Part shown: in pieces, positions 45,840-55,294 of the stretch
Position numbering within the stretch: the first letter of the stretch is position 1
Layout: every line of letters starts with the position of its first letter
Source of the DNA: Firmicutes bacterium HGW-Firmicutes-1
GTDB taxonomy: Bacteria > Bacillota > Clostridia > Lachnospirales > Vallitaleaceae
Reading direction: 5' to 3'
Assembly (NCBI GenBank): GCA_002841625.1
Contig: PHAG01000003.1
Location: forward strand, 124,001-188,000
Length of the DNA: 64,000 nucleotides
The notes under the pieces: model-generated
The model's input: the letters and a program-made list of their open reading frames with translations, nothing else
What the model was told of the DNA's origin: nothing
The model's database searches: none
Made by a program: the position numbers and the translations under genes

Positions 45840-46505
45840 TCATGTCAAATTATTTACTATTAATAATTTCTCATTTACTGTTGAAACATACCGATAACCT
45901 TCTGAGACAATGTGACATTGCCCACTTGTAAGCTCAATTATGTCATTTTTTATTTTTTCTGAAAGACTGTGGTCTAAAAAAAGCTTCACTATAACTTTTT
46001 CTGAATACAAAGTATCCTGAATGATTTGATTGCTCGTATGTAATAAGTATTCCACCTTAGGCAGCAGGTTATAATCAATTTCTAAATGAACCTTCTCACA
46101 CAAAGCACTTTCATATATGTTTGCTTCCTCTAGACATGTCTTAATGGCTTCCGTATAAGCCTTAATTAATCCACCTGTTCCTAAAAGGACTCCACCAAAA
46201 TATCTCGTTACTACTGCTACAACATTTTTCAGTCCTGCACCTTTCAGTACTTCAAGCATTGGTTTCCCTGCTGTACCCGATGGTTCTTTATCATCATTGA
46301 ACCTTTCAATAGACTGCTCATTTAATCCAATAATATAGGCGAAACAATTGTGATTAGCATCATAATATTTCTTTTTAATGCTTTGAATATATTCTAATGC
46401 TTCGTCTTCAGATTTAACTTCTATAAGGCTGCACAGGAATTTGGATTTTTTATGAACAATTTGTTGTTGGGTTTCTTTTAGTACTGTCTTGTATTTATCA
46501 AGCAT
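45840..46505 (-). CDS. yigZ: YigZ/IMPACT family protein
   Basis: 221 residues. The N-terminal domain carries the UPF0029 signature (KKKYYDANHNCFAYIIG, DDKEPSGTAGKPML, VVTRYFGGVLLGTGGL); the C-terminal 70 residues form the small DUF1949 ferredoxin-like domain. Eukaryotic IMPACT affects GCN1/GCN2 signalling; the bacterial role is unclear. It follows the PfkB-like gene by 11 bases and probably shares its transcript. Confidence 0.92.
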   Translation of the reverse strand: MLDKYKTVLKETQQQIVHKKSKFLCSLIEVKSEDEALEYIQSIKKKYYDANHNCFAYIIGLNEQSIERFNDDKEPSGTAGKPMLEVLKGAGLKNVVAVVTRYFGGVLLGTGGLIKAYTEAIKTCLEEANIYESALCEKVHLEIDYNLLPKVEYLLHTSNQIIQDTLYSEKVIVKLFLDHSLSEKIKNDIIELTSGQCHIVSEGYRYVSTVNEKLLIVNNLT

Positions 46506-46516
46506 ACCTTCATCCC

Positions 46517-47476
46517 CTATTTATCTTGACTATTATATATTTCTACCAATTTCATTTTATTATATAGATCATCAACTTCTTTTCTTTGACAGATCCTTGG
46601 ATAATTTGAATATTGTGTAGCGCCTTTCACAGCTGCAATAAGTTTTATCAATTTTTCTGGTTCATATTTTCTTGCAACACCCATTGCTAATACTCCAGCA
46701 ATTAAATCTTTACTTTTTGAATCATCAGGTTCTTTAACGAATATGCCATATTTTGCACTACATATTTTGTTTTTAGAGATTAAATATATATTTTTATTTT
46801 GATTATTATCATAAATCAAATATTTTATTTTATAGGTTAATGCAATCCCTCTTAGCGCTATTAATAGCAATTTTTCTTCATGAATATCCTCAAGCTCTAG
46901 TTCAGTTAAATCATTGCTATTGATTACCGCTGCATATGGATGTAGCTCTAATGTTTTCCTTAGTTCTATTCCTGATAACGAAATCACTATTTTTTGATTG
47001 TTAAGCTTTGATATAAGCATGATATCTTCAATGATTTTATTTGTAGAGCCATCTGGTATCATTTTGCTACTAATAAGAACTGTATTCGCATCTTTAATAT
47101 TATTTTGAAACTTATGTTTAAGGTTCTTCATGTCGTGATCGTCAAAACCAAAATTATCATCTATAAAGGTTGTTTCTGTCATATTTATAGAATCAATTAT
47201 TTTAAGCTCGGAACTTGTTTCTGTCTCTTTCCATAGTAAATCCGATTTAATTCTGCTTTTATCCATGTAATTTTTAATATAACGACCACCAATACCTCCT
47301 GCGATACCTAATACATAAGGTTCACCCTGGAGCAGTTTAATGATATATGCTGAATAAACCGCACTATCGCCTACTACTAGCCTGTAGTCTTGAATGTTGT
47401 TTGCTCCATTTATTTCTAGGCCGTCGACTATGGCTGTTTTATGAACAAATAAATTTAATGCTACTATCAGAACCAC
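46517..47476 (-). CDS. Degenerate PfkB/FruK-like carbohydrate kinase homologue
   Basis: 319 residues with the fold pattern of 1-phosphofructokinase-type PfkB kinases. The N-terminus is VLIVALNLFVH, where the family has TLNPSID, so the substrate Asp is gone. The anion-hole/catalytic motif GAGDS is replaced by DDSKSKDLIAG, keeping only the Asp. It may be an inactive binding protein or a kinase with altered chemistry. GTG 47476 follows GAGGTG. The promoter is at 47549-47577, and a family 3 repeat lies in the leader. Confidence 0.65.
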   Translation of the reverse strand: MVLIVALNLFVHKTAIVDGLEINGANNIQDYRLVVGDSAVYSAYIIKLLQGEPYVLGIAGGIGGRYIKNYMDKSRIKSDLLWKETETSSELKIIDSINMTETTFIDDNFGFDDHDMKNLKHKFQNNIKDANTVLISSKMIPDGSTNKIIEDIMLISKLNNQKIVISLSGIELRKTLELHPYAAVINSNDLTELELEDIHEEKLLLIALRGIALTYKIKYLIYDNNQNKNIYLISKNKICSAKYGIFVKEPDDSKSKDLIAGVLAMGVARKYEPEKLIKLIAAVKGATQYSNYPRICQRKEVDDLYNKMKLVEIYNSQDK

Positions 47477-47510
47477 TTTTCTTCACCTCGTGTAAAAATT
47501 AATAAATTAT

Positions 47511-47543
47511 CAATGTTACAAACCTCCGCATTTGCTACGGTTA
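47511..47543. repeat. Repeat family 3, partial copy in the PfkB-like gene leader
   Basis: CAATGTTACAAACCTCCGC followed by ATTTGCTACGGTT matches 52366-52398 with few changes. It lies between the promoter (47549-47577) and the start codon of the minus-strand gene. Confidence 0.65.
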
Positions 47544-47548
47544 AAATT

Positions 47549-47577
47549 ATTATAGCTTAGTCGTTATGGAAATACAA
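47549..47577 (-). promoter_or_regulatory. Promoter for the PfkB-like gene and yigZ
   Basis: On minus, TTGTAT (47572-47577) and TATAAT (47549-47554) are 17 bases apart. Confidence 0.65.
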
Positions 47578-47637
47578 GTGAATAACATTTTCTGTTTTGT
47601 AAATATTGGGAATTGAAAATTATGTGCTTTATGTATC

Positions 47638-47670
47638 CAATGTTACAAAATCTTCGCATTCGATTAAAAT
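47638..47670. repeat. Repeat family 3, degenerate partial copy
   Basis: CAATGTTACAAAATCTTCGC followed by ATTCGATTAAAAT matches the start of the 47511 and 52366 copies but has lost the CTACGG part. It lies 95 bases from the 47511 copy in the same intergenic interval. Confidence 0.5.
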
Positions 47671-47722
47671 GGTACCTAAAAAATAGAATGATTACGTATT
47701 GTATATAAAGGACGGTGATTAT

Positions 47723-47977
47723 ATGGGTTTTGAGACTTGTAAAAATTGTGGAACTCTATTGAAAAATTCTAGAAAAGAGATAGGATATTGTAGAGATTGT
47801 CATATGAATCATATAAAAGAATATGTGATATTGAGAGAGTATCTTGAGACTCATCCAAATGCTTCGGTTATGGAGATCGTAAATCAAACAAATCTCTCTT
47901 TTCCAGTAATTAGTAGGTTTATCAAAGAAGAAGCGGTAGATATAAGCTCTAGTAAAAACAAAAGAATTATTATATAG
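47723..47977 (+). CDS. Zinc-ribbon plus helix-turn-helix protein (YvyF-like)
   Basis: 84 residues from ATG 47723, after GGACGGTGA; an upstream frame from 47699 is less likely. A zinc ribbon (CKNCGTLL, then YCRDC) is followed by a small helix-turn-helix-like part (NASVMEIVNQTNLSFPVISRFI). The layout matches the TIGR03826/YvyF proteins encoded beside flagellar regulators, although no flagellar gene is nearby. DNA or protein binding is likely. It is a single gene. Confidence 0.7.
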   Translation: MGFETCKNCGTLLKNSRKEIGYCRDCHMNHIKEYVILREYLETHPNASVMEIVNQTNLSFPVISRFIKEEAVDISSSKNKRIII

Positions 47978-48063
47978 ACTAAGATTCAACCTCAAAATAT
48001 GGCTAATTTTTAGTTAAATTTTATTGCATATATATTTTTTAGGTGTTTTATGCTAGTTTGTTA

Positions 48064-48111
48064 AAAAGACTATCTTCCCAAAGAATTTTCTTCTTGGAGA
48101 GATAGTCTTTT
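48064..48111. terminator. Bidirectional terminator
   Basis: AAAAGACTATCT (48064-48075) pairs perfectly with AGATAGTCTTTT (48100-48111), with CCAA/TTGG extending the stem inside. It sits between convergent genes. Confidence 0.85.
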
Positions 48112-48116
48112 AAAGA

Positions 48117-49244
48117 TTATTTCATGCCTGCGGCAGTTTTAATATTTTCTTGGTGCTTTTGATCTATTAATCCATCCTTATGTCTCGTACTGTTTTTATA
48201 ATGGATATCAAAATGTCCATGCATATCATTTCCTTTTATGTAATCATAGTTTGGACCTGCACCATAAGCATCGCTTCTCCAGCTGGTTTGTACACCACCT
48301 GCTGAGTAATCGTTGCCTGCATGTGGCATTCCTGATACACTTGCTGCTACTCTTCTATTTTGATATTCAATAATTACAGGTCTACTTGTCCAACTAAAGC
48401 TTCCACCCCAGATTTCGCGCATGATTTTTGTATCGTTTGCTGTTAGCGTTTCTACATCTGCGTGATTCGCTCCAATCGTTCTTTTGGCCATAAAAGATTT
48501 TCCTGTATAAAAGTCAATTATTTTGAATTCAGCGCCAATAGGTATTAAATATTGGACAGCTGTCCACCAGTCTAAATACTCCCCATAATTAGAGCTTACT
48601 ACGTCCATTTTAGGGATTTGATAAATAGGTATGGATACTTGTTGACCAATAGATAGGACCGTACTTGTAGTAGCTTTATTGAGTCTCATCAATTCGGTGG
48701 TGGGTATTCCATATTTTACACCTAAAGACCAGAAGTTATCTCCAGCCTTAATCGTATGTGTTAAGTAGGTAACTGTTATTTTTACATCTTTTGGAGCAGG
48801 ATTTATTGGAGTTGTTATGTTCGGTGATGAAATTTGAACCGTTGAAGTTTGATTCGGTGAAAAACTAGGTTCTTGAATAGGGATACGAAGTTTTTGACCA
48901 ATGTTGATTACTGATGATTCAGATAATCCATTAAATTTAAGAAATCCTTGTAAAGATATTCCATATTTCTTGCTCAATAACCAGGGAGTATCCCCAGATT
49001 TTACTTCGTAAATAAAATAATTATCTCCGTCAGGTATTTTAATTTGGTTGCCAGAATATAAAACTGCCTGTTCATTTGCTTGATTCAATTTCATTAACTG
49101 ACTTAAATTAACTCCAAATCTTTGACTAATCTTCCAGTAAGAGTCTCCATGCTGTACCTCATATGTTGCAGCATAATTTGTATTTGTGCCTAAAATAGAA
49201 ACAGTTGCCGCCAAAATCAAAAACTTTTTGAATCTTTTTTTCAT
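48117..49244 (-). CDS. Secreted triple-LysM protein
   Basis: Start set at ATG 49244, seven bases after AAAGGAGG; the longer frame is unsupported. 375 residues: a signal peptide (KKRFKKFLILAATVSILG, cleaved near YAA), then three LysM domains (about 25-70, 78-122 and 166-210), each opening with a HGDSYWKI/SGDTPWLL-type motif. A 150-residue C-terminal domain ends KHQENIKTAAGMK; it has conserved His and Asp (HADVET, MHGHFDIHY) but no catalytic family I can name. Expected to bind peptidoglycan outside the cell. Confidence 0.85.
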   Translation of the reverse strand: MKKRFKKFLILAATVSILGTNTNYAATYEVQHGDSYWKISQRFGVNLSQLMKLNQANEQAVLYSGNQIKIPDGDNYFIYEVKSGDTPWLLSKKYGISLQGFLKFNGLSESSVINIGQKLRIPIQEPSFSPNQTSTVQISSPNITTPINPAPKDVKITVTYLTHTIKAGDNFWSLGVKYGIPTTELMRLNKATTSTVLSIGQQVSIPIYQIPKMDVVSSNYGEYLDWWTAVQYLIPIGAEFKIIDFYTGKSFMAKRTIGANHADVETLTANDTKIMREIWGGSFSWTSRPVIIEYQNRRVAASVSGMPHAGNDYSAGGVQTSWRSDAYGAGPNYDYIKGNDMHGHFDIHYKNSTRHKDGLIDQKHQENIKTAAGMK

Positions 49245-49260
49245 AATCGGTCCTCCTTTG

Positions 49261-49284
49261 ATGTCGTGATTATTATTTCGACAT
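49261..49284. promoter_or_regulatory. Small inverted repeat upstream of the LysM gene
   Basis: ATGTCG and CGACAT are separated by 12 bases, just upstream of the LysM ribosome site. It may be an operator or an RNA hairpin; no regulator is identified. Confidence 0.3.
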
Positions 49285-49331
49285 GAGAACCATATTTCTC
49301 CTTGCACAAATAATGGCAAAAAGGACATAAA

Positions 49332-49360
49332 AAGGGACCTGAATATTACTTAGGTCCCTT
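49332..49360 (-). terminator. Intrinsic terminator after glnN
   Basis: AAGGGACCT (49332-49340) pairs with AGGTCCCTT (49352-49360), and the minus strand continues TTTTTA. It lies 30 bases past the glnN stop. Confidence 0.8.
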
Positions 49361-49389
49361 GAAAAGCTAAAAACATTTATTAAATTTTA

Positions 49390-51483
49390 TTATACTCTAA
49401 ATAATAAATCTGTATATGTTGGGTATGGCCAGTAAGCTTCGCCTACTAATGTTTCTAACGCGTCACATGGTACTCTTAAAGCAGACATAGCAACGAAAAC
49501 TTTTTCTCTAAATGCAAACGCTTGATCTTCCATATGAGATATACTTGTTGCTGCTTCTATAACTGCTTCTAAATCCGTTACTTTATTTTGAGCATCAGCG
49601 ATTAATGAAGATATTTTTACTAGTGAATCTTCTTGTGCTGTAGTGACTGCACTTGCAACTGCCGCTTTGATTGTGCAAATTGAATCAGCAAGTGTTGTAA
49701 CATATTCGATACAAGCAGGAATGATTTCTTTTCTAGCCATTTCTATCATTGTACGAGCTTCAATGTTGATTGTTTTTGCATATTCTTCGAACATAATTTC
49801 TTGTCTAGCATCAATTTCTTCTTTGGTAAAAATTTTATGAGAAGTAAATAGCTTAACGTTTTGTTCGCTATCAAAGTAAGTTAATGCTTCAACTGTAGAT
49901 TTGATATTTGGAAGGCCTCTCTTCTCTGCTTCAACAACCCAATCTTCTGAATAACCATCACCATTGAAGATAACTCTTTGATGTTCTTTGATTAACTTTG
50001 TAATGATTTCAATTAATTTTGCATTGAAATCTTTAGCTCCATCTAGCTCATCCGCAATTCTCTTTAAATGTTCAGCAACAATTGTATTTAATACAATGTT
50101 ACAACCTGAAACAGATTGAGCTGAACCAACCATTCTAAATTCAAATTTATTACCAGTGAATGCAAATGGTGAAGTACGGTTTCTATCAGTAACATCTTTT
50201 GGTAAGATTGGAAGTGTAGAAACTCCAATGTTTAATACGCCTGCCTCTATACTTGCGCTTAACTTTCCAGCAATAATTTGTTCAACGATATCGTTTAACT
50301 GCTCTCCTAAGAAAATGGAGATGATAGCTGGTGGCGCTTCATTTGCACCTAATCTATGGTCATTACCTGCATTCGCAGCTGACATTCTTAGAAGTGGAGC
50401 ATATTCATCTACAGCTGAAACAATTGCTGCTAGGAATATTAAAAATTGTGTATTATCATGTGGTGTTTTTCCTGGTTCAAGTAAATTCACACCTTCAACA
50501 GTTGATATTGACCAGTTATTGTGTTTTCCTGATCCATTCACGCCTGCAAATGGTTTTTCATGTAATAAACATACTAAGTCATGATGATTTGCAACCTTAC
50601 ACATTGTATCCATTACTAAATGGTTGTGGTCTGTTGCAATATTTGTTGTTGAGAAGATAGGCGCCATTTCATGTTGAGCAGGTGCAACTTCATTATGTTT
50701 TGTCTTTGAGGTAACTCCAAGCTTCCAGAGTTCTTCATCTAATTCTTTCATGTACGCAGAAATTCTTTCTTTGATGCTTCCAAAATAATGATCGTCTAAC
50801 TCTTGGCCTTTAGGAGGCATAGCACCAAACAATGTTCTTCCACTGAAAATCAAATCTTTTCTGTCTTGATATAATTTTTTATCAATTAAAAAGTATTCTT
50901 GTTCAGGTCCAACTGTTGTCAATACTTTTTTTGTAGTTGTATTTCCAAATAATCTTAAAATTCTAAGTGCTTGTGTAGATACTGCTTCCATTGAACGTAA
51001 TAATGGTGTTTTCTTATCTAATGCTTCTCCTGTATAAGAACAAAAAGCTGTAGGTATACATAATGTGTCATCTTTAATAAACGCTGGTGAAGTACAATCC
51101 CAAGCTGTGTAACCTCTTGCTTCGAAAGTTGCGCGGAGTCCACCATTTGGAAAGGATGAAGCATCTGGTTCCCCTTGAATCAATTCTTTTCCTGAAAATT
51201 CCATAACAGCTCTACCATTGCCGTTTGGAGACAAGAAAGAATCATGTTTTTCAGCAGTTTTCCCCGTCATTGGTTGGAACCAATGTGTATAATGTGTTGC
51301 ACCTTTTTCAATTGCCCAATCTTTCATTGCATTTGCAACAACATTTGCAACCTCAAGCTTAAGTTGCTCTCCATCGTCGATAATTCTTTTTAATGCCTTG
51401 TAAGTATCTTTAGGAAGTCTTTCCTTCATTACTACATCACTAAAAACATTTGATCCAAAAATTTCACATACATTTGTACTCAT
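49390..51483 (-). CDS. glnN: Type III glutamine synthetase
   Basis: 697 residues, the GSIII size (type I is near 445). It makes glutamine from glutamate, ammonia and ATP. Recognisable parts are the GSIII N-terminus ([16 protein letters not shown]), [11 protein letters not shown] for the metal site, [28 protein letters not shown] and [27 protein letters not shown] precedes ATG. Its 230-base leader carries a promoter, an ANTAR-type hairpin and an overlapping terminator, and the ANTAR regulator is the next gene upstream, so antitermination control is likely. Confidence 0.96.
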   Translation of the reverse strand: MSTNVCEIFGSNVFSDVVMKERLPKDTYKALKRIIDDGEQLKLEVANVVANAMKDWAIEKGATHYTHWFQPMTGKTAEKHDSFLSPNGNGRAVMEFSGKELIQGEPDASSFPNGGLRATFEARGYTAWDCTSPAFIKDDTLCIPTAFCSYTGEALDKKTPLLRSMEAVSTQALRILRLFGNTTTKKVLTTVGPEQEYFLIDKKLYQDRKDLIFSGRTLFGAMPPKGQELDDHYFGSIKERISAYMKELDEELWKLGVTSKTKHNEVAPAQHEMAPIFSTTNIATDHNHLVMDTMCKVANHHDLVCLLHEKPFAGVNGSGKHNNWSISTVEGVNLLEPGKTPHDNTQFLIFLAAIVSAVDEYAPLLRMSAANAGNDHRLGANEAPPAIISIFLGEQLNDIVEQIIAGKLSASIEAGVLNIGVSTLPILPKDVTDRNRTSPFAFTGNKFEFRMVGSAQSVSGCNIVLNTIVAEHLKRIADELDGAKDFNAKLIEIITKLIKEHQRVIFNGDGYSEDWVVEAEKRGLPNIKSTVEALTYFDSEQNVKLFTSHKIFTKEEIDARQEIMFEEYAKTINIEARTMIEMARKEIIPACIEYVTTLADSICTIKAAVASAVTTAQEDSLVKISSLIADAQNKVTDLEAVIEAATSISHMEDQAFAFREKVFVAMSALRVPCDALETLVGEAYWPYPTYTDLLFRV

Positions 51484-51591
51484 AGTTCGTATCCTCCTTA
51501 AAATCCTAAAATTAATCTAGTTTCATATATTTGAGTGTGCTTGTTATATTTAATAGAGCACAATTCAAGACAAAATCCAAAAAAAAAAGCA

Positions 51592-51651
51592 CTCAAGCAA
51601 CCCTTGAGAACCCCATTGTTCTTAAAGTATAAAATCATCACCGATAATACT
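51592..51651 (-). ncRNA. ANTAR-responsive antitermination leader of glnN
   Basis: On the minus strand: a first stem-loop (51651-51626, loop GGTGAT), then AGAAC-AATGGG-GTTCT (51622-51607), whose hexaloop has A at position 1 and G at position 4 as ANTAR targets require. An intrinsic terminator, CTCAAG/CTTGAG (51608-51592), follows with ten Ts. The second hairpin and the terminator share bases 51607-51608, so they exclude each other. The first loop has G rather than A at position 1. Confidence 0.7.
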
Positions 51652-51670
51652 TCCTCGATAATATAGTAGT

Positions 51671-51699
51671 ACTATATCATAATACTAATAAAAATGCAA
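51671..51699 (-). promoter_or_regulatory. Promoter of glnN
   Basis: On minus, TTGCAT (51694-51699) and TATAGT (51671-51676) are 17 bases apart. Transcription would start just before the ANTAR hairpins. Confidence 0.65.
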
Positions 51700-51713
51700 G
51701 CATAAAAATCAAT

Positions 51714-52286
51714 TTAATCATCATACATAAGAATAATTGCTTCAGCAATTTTAATCATTGAAATACCTTTGTCCATACTTTGCTTTTGTATTCTTCTATG
51801 CGCCTCCTCCTCTGTTAATTGCATATTTTCTATTAATAGCTTCTTTGCTTTATTAACCAGCTCTCCTTTGTCACGACCGCTTTTAAGACTCGCCACTTCA
51901 TTTTCTAATTTATAAATGCTTTTTGAAGTCTTAATAAGAAGCGAAATTGTATTTAAAAGAAGTTGCTTATTACTTGGCTTAATCAATGGTGCAAAGGTAG
52001 GCTCTTGGCTAAGATTTACAAAATAGTGCAATTCATTAGATGAAATCAAAGCTATTACAGGGCAAGTTTTTTCTGAAATAAGTACTTCTGATATTTCATA
52101 TCCACTTATCCCTCTCATTGAGTAATCTACTACCACTAAATCTGGATACACCGTATTCACGCGTCTTAAGAGTTCATATCCATCCTTAGTTTCTCCGATT
52201 ACATTAAATCCATTTTCTATTAAGAACTGCCCAAGTTGCCGCGAGATCTTCTCATTTGAAGATCCAATAATGACTCGTATACTCAT
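51714..52286 (-). CDS. nitR: ANTAR-domain response regulator, NitR-like antiterminator
   Basis: About 190 residues from ATG 52286, eight bases after AGGGTG. A receiver domain (1-118) with phospho-acceptor Asp in LVVVDYSM and Lys in PLIKPSN is followed by a short coiled coil and a C-terminal ANTAR domain (about 130-185; NKAKKLLIENMQLTEEEAHR, RIQKQSMDKGISMIKIAEAI). ANTAR proteins bind paired hexaloop hairpins in RNA to block terminators. NitR of Clostridium saccharobutylicum is encoded after glnA, as here. The partner kinase is not in the window. Confidence 0.88.
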   Translation of the reverse strand: MSIRVIIGSSNEKISRQLGQFLIENGFNVIGETKDGYELLRRVNTVYPDLVVVDYSMRGISGYEISEVLISEKTCPVIALISSNELHYFVNLSQEPTFAPLIKPSNKQLLLNTISLLIKTSKSIYKLENEVASLKSGRDKGELVNKAKKLLIENMQLTEEEAHRRIQKQSMDKGISMIKIAEAIILMYDD

Positions 52287-52365
52287 TAGCAATACACCCT
52301 TTATCAGTCTTTAGATACTTATAGTCGTCTTATTTCCATTCGCCAATTATAAAACTTCTTAGAAT

Positions 52366-52432
52366 CAATGTTACAAAACCTCCGCATTCGCTACGGTTTC
52401 GTAACCGAATGCAAGCTTCGCCCATTCGGTTA
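52366..52432. repeat. Repeat family 3, most complete copy (after glnA)
   Basis: It starts CAATGTTACAAAACCTCCGC, continues ATTCGCTACGGTTTCG, and ends in a perfect hairpin, TAACCGAATG (52402-52411) with CATTCGGTTA (52423-52432). GCATTCG and CGAATGC offer an alternative pairing. It touches the glnA stop codon and may act as its 3' end. Confidence 0.75.
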
Positions 52433-52434
52433 AA

Positions 52435-53766
52435 TCAATAACTCGAAATATACTTTTCTATTTCCCATTCATGTACCTGCGAAGAATACTCTCGCCATTC
52501 TATCATTTTTGCTTTTTCAAAGCTTTTATAAACATCACCTAATGCTTCTTGAATCACTTCATCATTTGAAAGTTCAATAATTGCTTCTTTTAAATTACTT
52601 GGCAAATGTTGATCGAGGTCGATTAGCTCCTTAACTTTTGTCAAACGTTCTGAACCTTTTATTTCTGGTGGTGCTATTTTATTTTTAATACCATTTAAGC
52701 CAGCTTTTAATATTACAGCTATAGCTAAATAGGGGTTACATGATGGATCAGGACTTCTAAGTTCTATCAATGAATTTTCGTCATTCGTGCTTGGAATTCT
52801 AATCAATGGACTTGTATTTACTTTAGACCATCCAACATAGGTAGGTGCTTCAAAACCTGGAACCAATCTTTTATAGGAGTTAACTGTTGGGTTTGTAACT
52901 GCAGTAATTGCCTTAATGTGATTCAGCAGTCCTCCTACGAAATAATAAGCTGTTTCAGATAATTTGTTTTCATCTTTAGGATCATAAAAAACATTCTTAC
53001 CATTTAAATCATTTAATGCCAAATTACAATGCATTCCCGAACCATTAACCCCATATATTGGTTTTGGCATAAAAGTCGCATGAAGACCATGCTTTTGAGC
53101 TACTACTTTGACTGCAAGTTTGAAAGTAATGATATTATCTGCTGCTTCTAATGCATTACTAGCTTTAAAATCAATCTCATGTTGGCCATGTGCTTCTTCA
53201 TGATGGGAGGCCTGAATTTCATAACCCATTTCTTCAAGAGTTAAAACCATGTCTCTTCTTACATTCTCTCCTAAATCAATTGGTCCAAGGTCAAAATATC
53301 CAGCTTTGTCATGAGTTTCCGTTGTTGCATGACCACTTTCATCTGTATGAAAAAGAAAAAATTCAAATTCAGGGCCTAAATTCAATTCAAAACCCATATC
53401 ATTGGCTTCTTTTACAACATTTCTCAATGCTCCTCTTGGATCACCACCAAATGGAGTTCCATCAATTTTATAAATATCGCAAATAAGTCTTGCAACCTTT
53501 CCTTGATGTGGTCTCCAAGGGAAAATAGTAAAGGTAGATAAATCTGGTCTCAAATACATGTCAGATTCTTCCTCTCTAACAAAACCAGCAATAGATGAGC
53601 CATCAAAAATGATTTCATTGTTTAGAGCTTTTTCTAATTGTTCAACAGTTATGGCAACATTTTTAAGTGTACCTAAAATATCAACAAATTGAAGCCTAAT
53701 AAATTTAACATCTTCTGTTTTAACTAATTTTCTAATTTCATCTTTTGAATACGAATTCTTCAACAC
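52435..53766 (-). CDS. glnA: Type I glutamine synthetase
   Basis: 443 residues, GSI-alpha length. It forms glutamine from glutamate and ammonia. Motifs are GPEFEFFLF, the metal and glutamate ligands in [23 protein letters not shown], and [19 protein letters not shown]. The region around the adenylylation site of enteric GSI is not conserved, in line with Gram-positive enzymes. The start is GTG 53766, eight bases after AAGGAGG. It is followed by nitR and glnN, so the cell has two unrelated-length glutamine synthetases side by side. Confidence 0.97.
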   Translation of the reverse strand: MLKNSYSKDEIRKLVKTEDVKFIRLQFVDILGTLKNVAITVEQLEKALNNEIIFDGSSIAGFVREEESDMYLRPDLSTFTIFPWRPHQGKVARLICDIYKIDGTPFGGDPRGALRNVVKEANDMGFELNLGPEFEFFLFHTDESGHATTETHDKAGYFDLGPIDLGENVRRDMVLTLEEMGYEIQASHHEEAHGQHEIDFKASNALEAADNIITFKLAVKVVAQKHGLHATFMPKPIYGVNGSGMHCNLALNDLNGKNVFYDPKDENKLSETAYYFVGGLLNHIKAITAVTNPTVNSYKRLVPGFEAPTYVGWSKVNTSPLIRIPSTNDENSLIELRSPDPSCNPYLAIAVILKAGLNGIKNKIAPPEIKGSERLTKVKELIDLDQHLPSNLKEAIIELSNDEVIQEALGDVYKSFEKAKMIEWREYSSQVHEWEIEKYISSY

Positions 53767-53813
53767 TATTGTTTCCTCCTTATTGTGCTATTACCTAGTA
53801 AACTTTAAACCAA

Positions 53814-53857
53814 AAGGCATTTCATTTCTTACTAACAAGAAATCATTGAAATGCCTT
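53814..53857 (-). terminator. Terminator after dapL
   Basis: AAGGCATTTCA (53814-53824) pairs with TGAAATGCCTT (53847-53857), with an inner ATTTCTT/AAGAAAT helix. On minus, TTGGTTT follows. It separates dapL from glnA. Confidence 0.65.
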
Positions 53858-53892
53858 CGTTTGTATTCGGTACAACCTAATTTATGTTAATG

Positions 53893-55131
53893 TTAGAAAA
53901 CAAATTCAACATCTGATAATCTAATGTGAATTTCTTCAATTACGTCTTGTTCTTCTTGAAGATCATACGCTAAAAATGTCACGGAGAAGCGAACAAATGC
54001 TCCTGCATCATCCCAAGGAACAGTGGAAATCAATTTTTCTTTAATTAAATATTGTGAAAAGTCTTCAGCAGTTTTAAATTTAGGACCACCTTTCACACCT
54101 TTAGGAATGGATACATATAAGTAAAATGAACCTTTTGGCTTTTTAACTTCAAATCCTAATTTTTTAAGAACATTCACCAACATATCATGTCTTCTTGAAT
54201 ATTTAGCTGAAGTTGCTTCCGTAATCCAATGATTCTCAAGGGCATAAATTCCAGCTATTTGTATTGCTTTAAATTGACCTGAATCATTATTATCCTTAAC
54301 TGCTGCAAACGCACTCACTACAAGTGGATTGCCAACAACAAAAGCAATTCTCCAGCCTGTCATATTAAAGGCCTTTGATAAGGAATGAATCTCAACACCA
54401 ACTTTTTTTGCACCAGGAATGCTTAAGAAACTTAATGGCTTAACTCCATCAAAGGTTAATGCTGCATAAGCGGCATCATGAACAACAATAAGATTGTTTT
54501 CTGTTGCAAATGCTACAACCTCTTTAAAGAATGCTTTAGTAGCTGTTGCACCTGTTGGATTATTAGGATAGTTAAGATAAAGTAACTTAGCTTTTTTTAG
54601 TATTTCTTTTGGTATTGCTTTTAGCTCAGGTAAAAAATTATTTTCTTTAAGCAATGGCATGTTATAAACATCGCCACCTAACCATTTTGTCATTGTGCCC
54701 ATAATAGGATAACCTGGAACTGTCATTAGCGTGATATCTCCAGGATTGATGAAGGCTTGGGCCATCATTGCAAGAGCAGGCTTAGATCCAATTGCATGGT
54801 TCACCTCAGTTTCTGCCTTTATACCTTTAACACCGTAAACATTATCTAAGTATTGTGCTGCTGCAAGTTTAAATTCGTTAATACCATTGTCAGCATAATT
54901 TCTATTTTCCCACTTTGAAGCTTCAATTGCCAATGTTTCTACTACACCAGGATCAGCCATAGCATCTGGTTCACCTACACCCATATCAATAATATCCATT
55001 TCAGGGTGAGCTAGCATTGCTGCTTGTCGTGCTCTTTTAATTTTTTCGAACTTATAAAGAACTGTACCTTTACCAAATTGATCTCCACCAATTCTGTCTG
55101 CAAAAAGCTGTTGAACATAATTATCTGCCAT
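53893..55131 (-). CDS. dapL: LL-diaminopimelate aminotransferase
   Basis: 412 residues of class I/II PLP aminotransferase. It converts tetrahydrodipicolinate directly to LL-diaminopimelate with glutamate. The family N-terminus (DRIGGDQFGKGTVLYKFEKI), MGVGEPD, the PLP lysine in SLSKAFNMTGWR, and NYPNNPTGA are intact. It is next to dapF in transcription order, covering two consecutive steps to meso-diaminopimelate for lysine and cell wall. The promoter is at 55211-55239. Confidence 0.94.
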   Translation of the reverse strand: MADNYVQQLFADRIGGDQFGKGTVLYKFEKIKRARQAAMLAHPEMDIIDMGVGEPDAMADPGVVETLAIEASKWENRNYADNGINEFKLAAAQYLDNVYGVKGIKAETEVNHAIGSKPALAMMAQAFINPGDITLMTVPGYPIMGTMTKWLGGDVYNMPLLKENNFLPELKAIPKEILKKAKLLYLNYPNNPTGATATKAFFKEVVAFATENNLIVVHDAAYAALTFDGVKPLSFLSIPGAKKVGVEIHSLSKAFNMTGWRIAFVVGNPLVVSAFAAVKDNNDSGQFKAIQIAGIYALENHWITEATSAKYSRRHDMLVNVLKKLGFEVKKPKGSFYLYVSIPKGVKGGPKFKTAEDFSQYLIKEKLISTVPWDDAGAFVRFSVTFLAYDLQEEQDVIEEIHIRLSDVEFVF

Positions 55132-55210
55132 CTAATTGCCTCCTTTTTCTCTTAAGTTATATATTAATAGTTGAATGATTCAAATTTATGAAACACCCTA
55201 ATAATCATAA

Positions 55211-55239
55211 ATTATACTAATAATTACCAAACATTACAA
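55211..55239 (-). promoter_or_regulatory. Promoter of dapL
   Basis: On minus, TTGTAA (55234-55239) and TATAAT (55211-55216) are 17 bases apart. Confidence 0.65.
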
Positions 55240-55294
55240 TACTTTGTTGCAATAAATTCCCAATGGTAGTCATCACAAATGATAAATACCAATT

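Noticed and set aside
44536-47476. A complete phage-defence island around the BrxD-like ATPase
   Set aside because: The neighbours are yigZ, a PfkB-like protein and transketolase. No nuclease, methylase, PglZ or integrase is visible, so only the orphan ATPase is reported.
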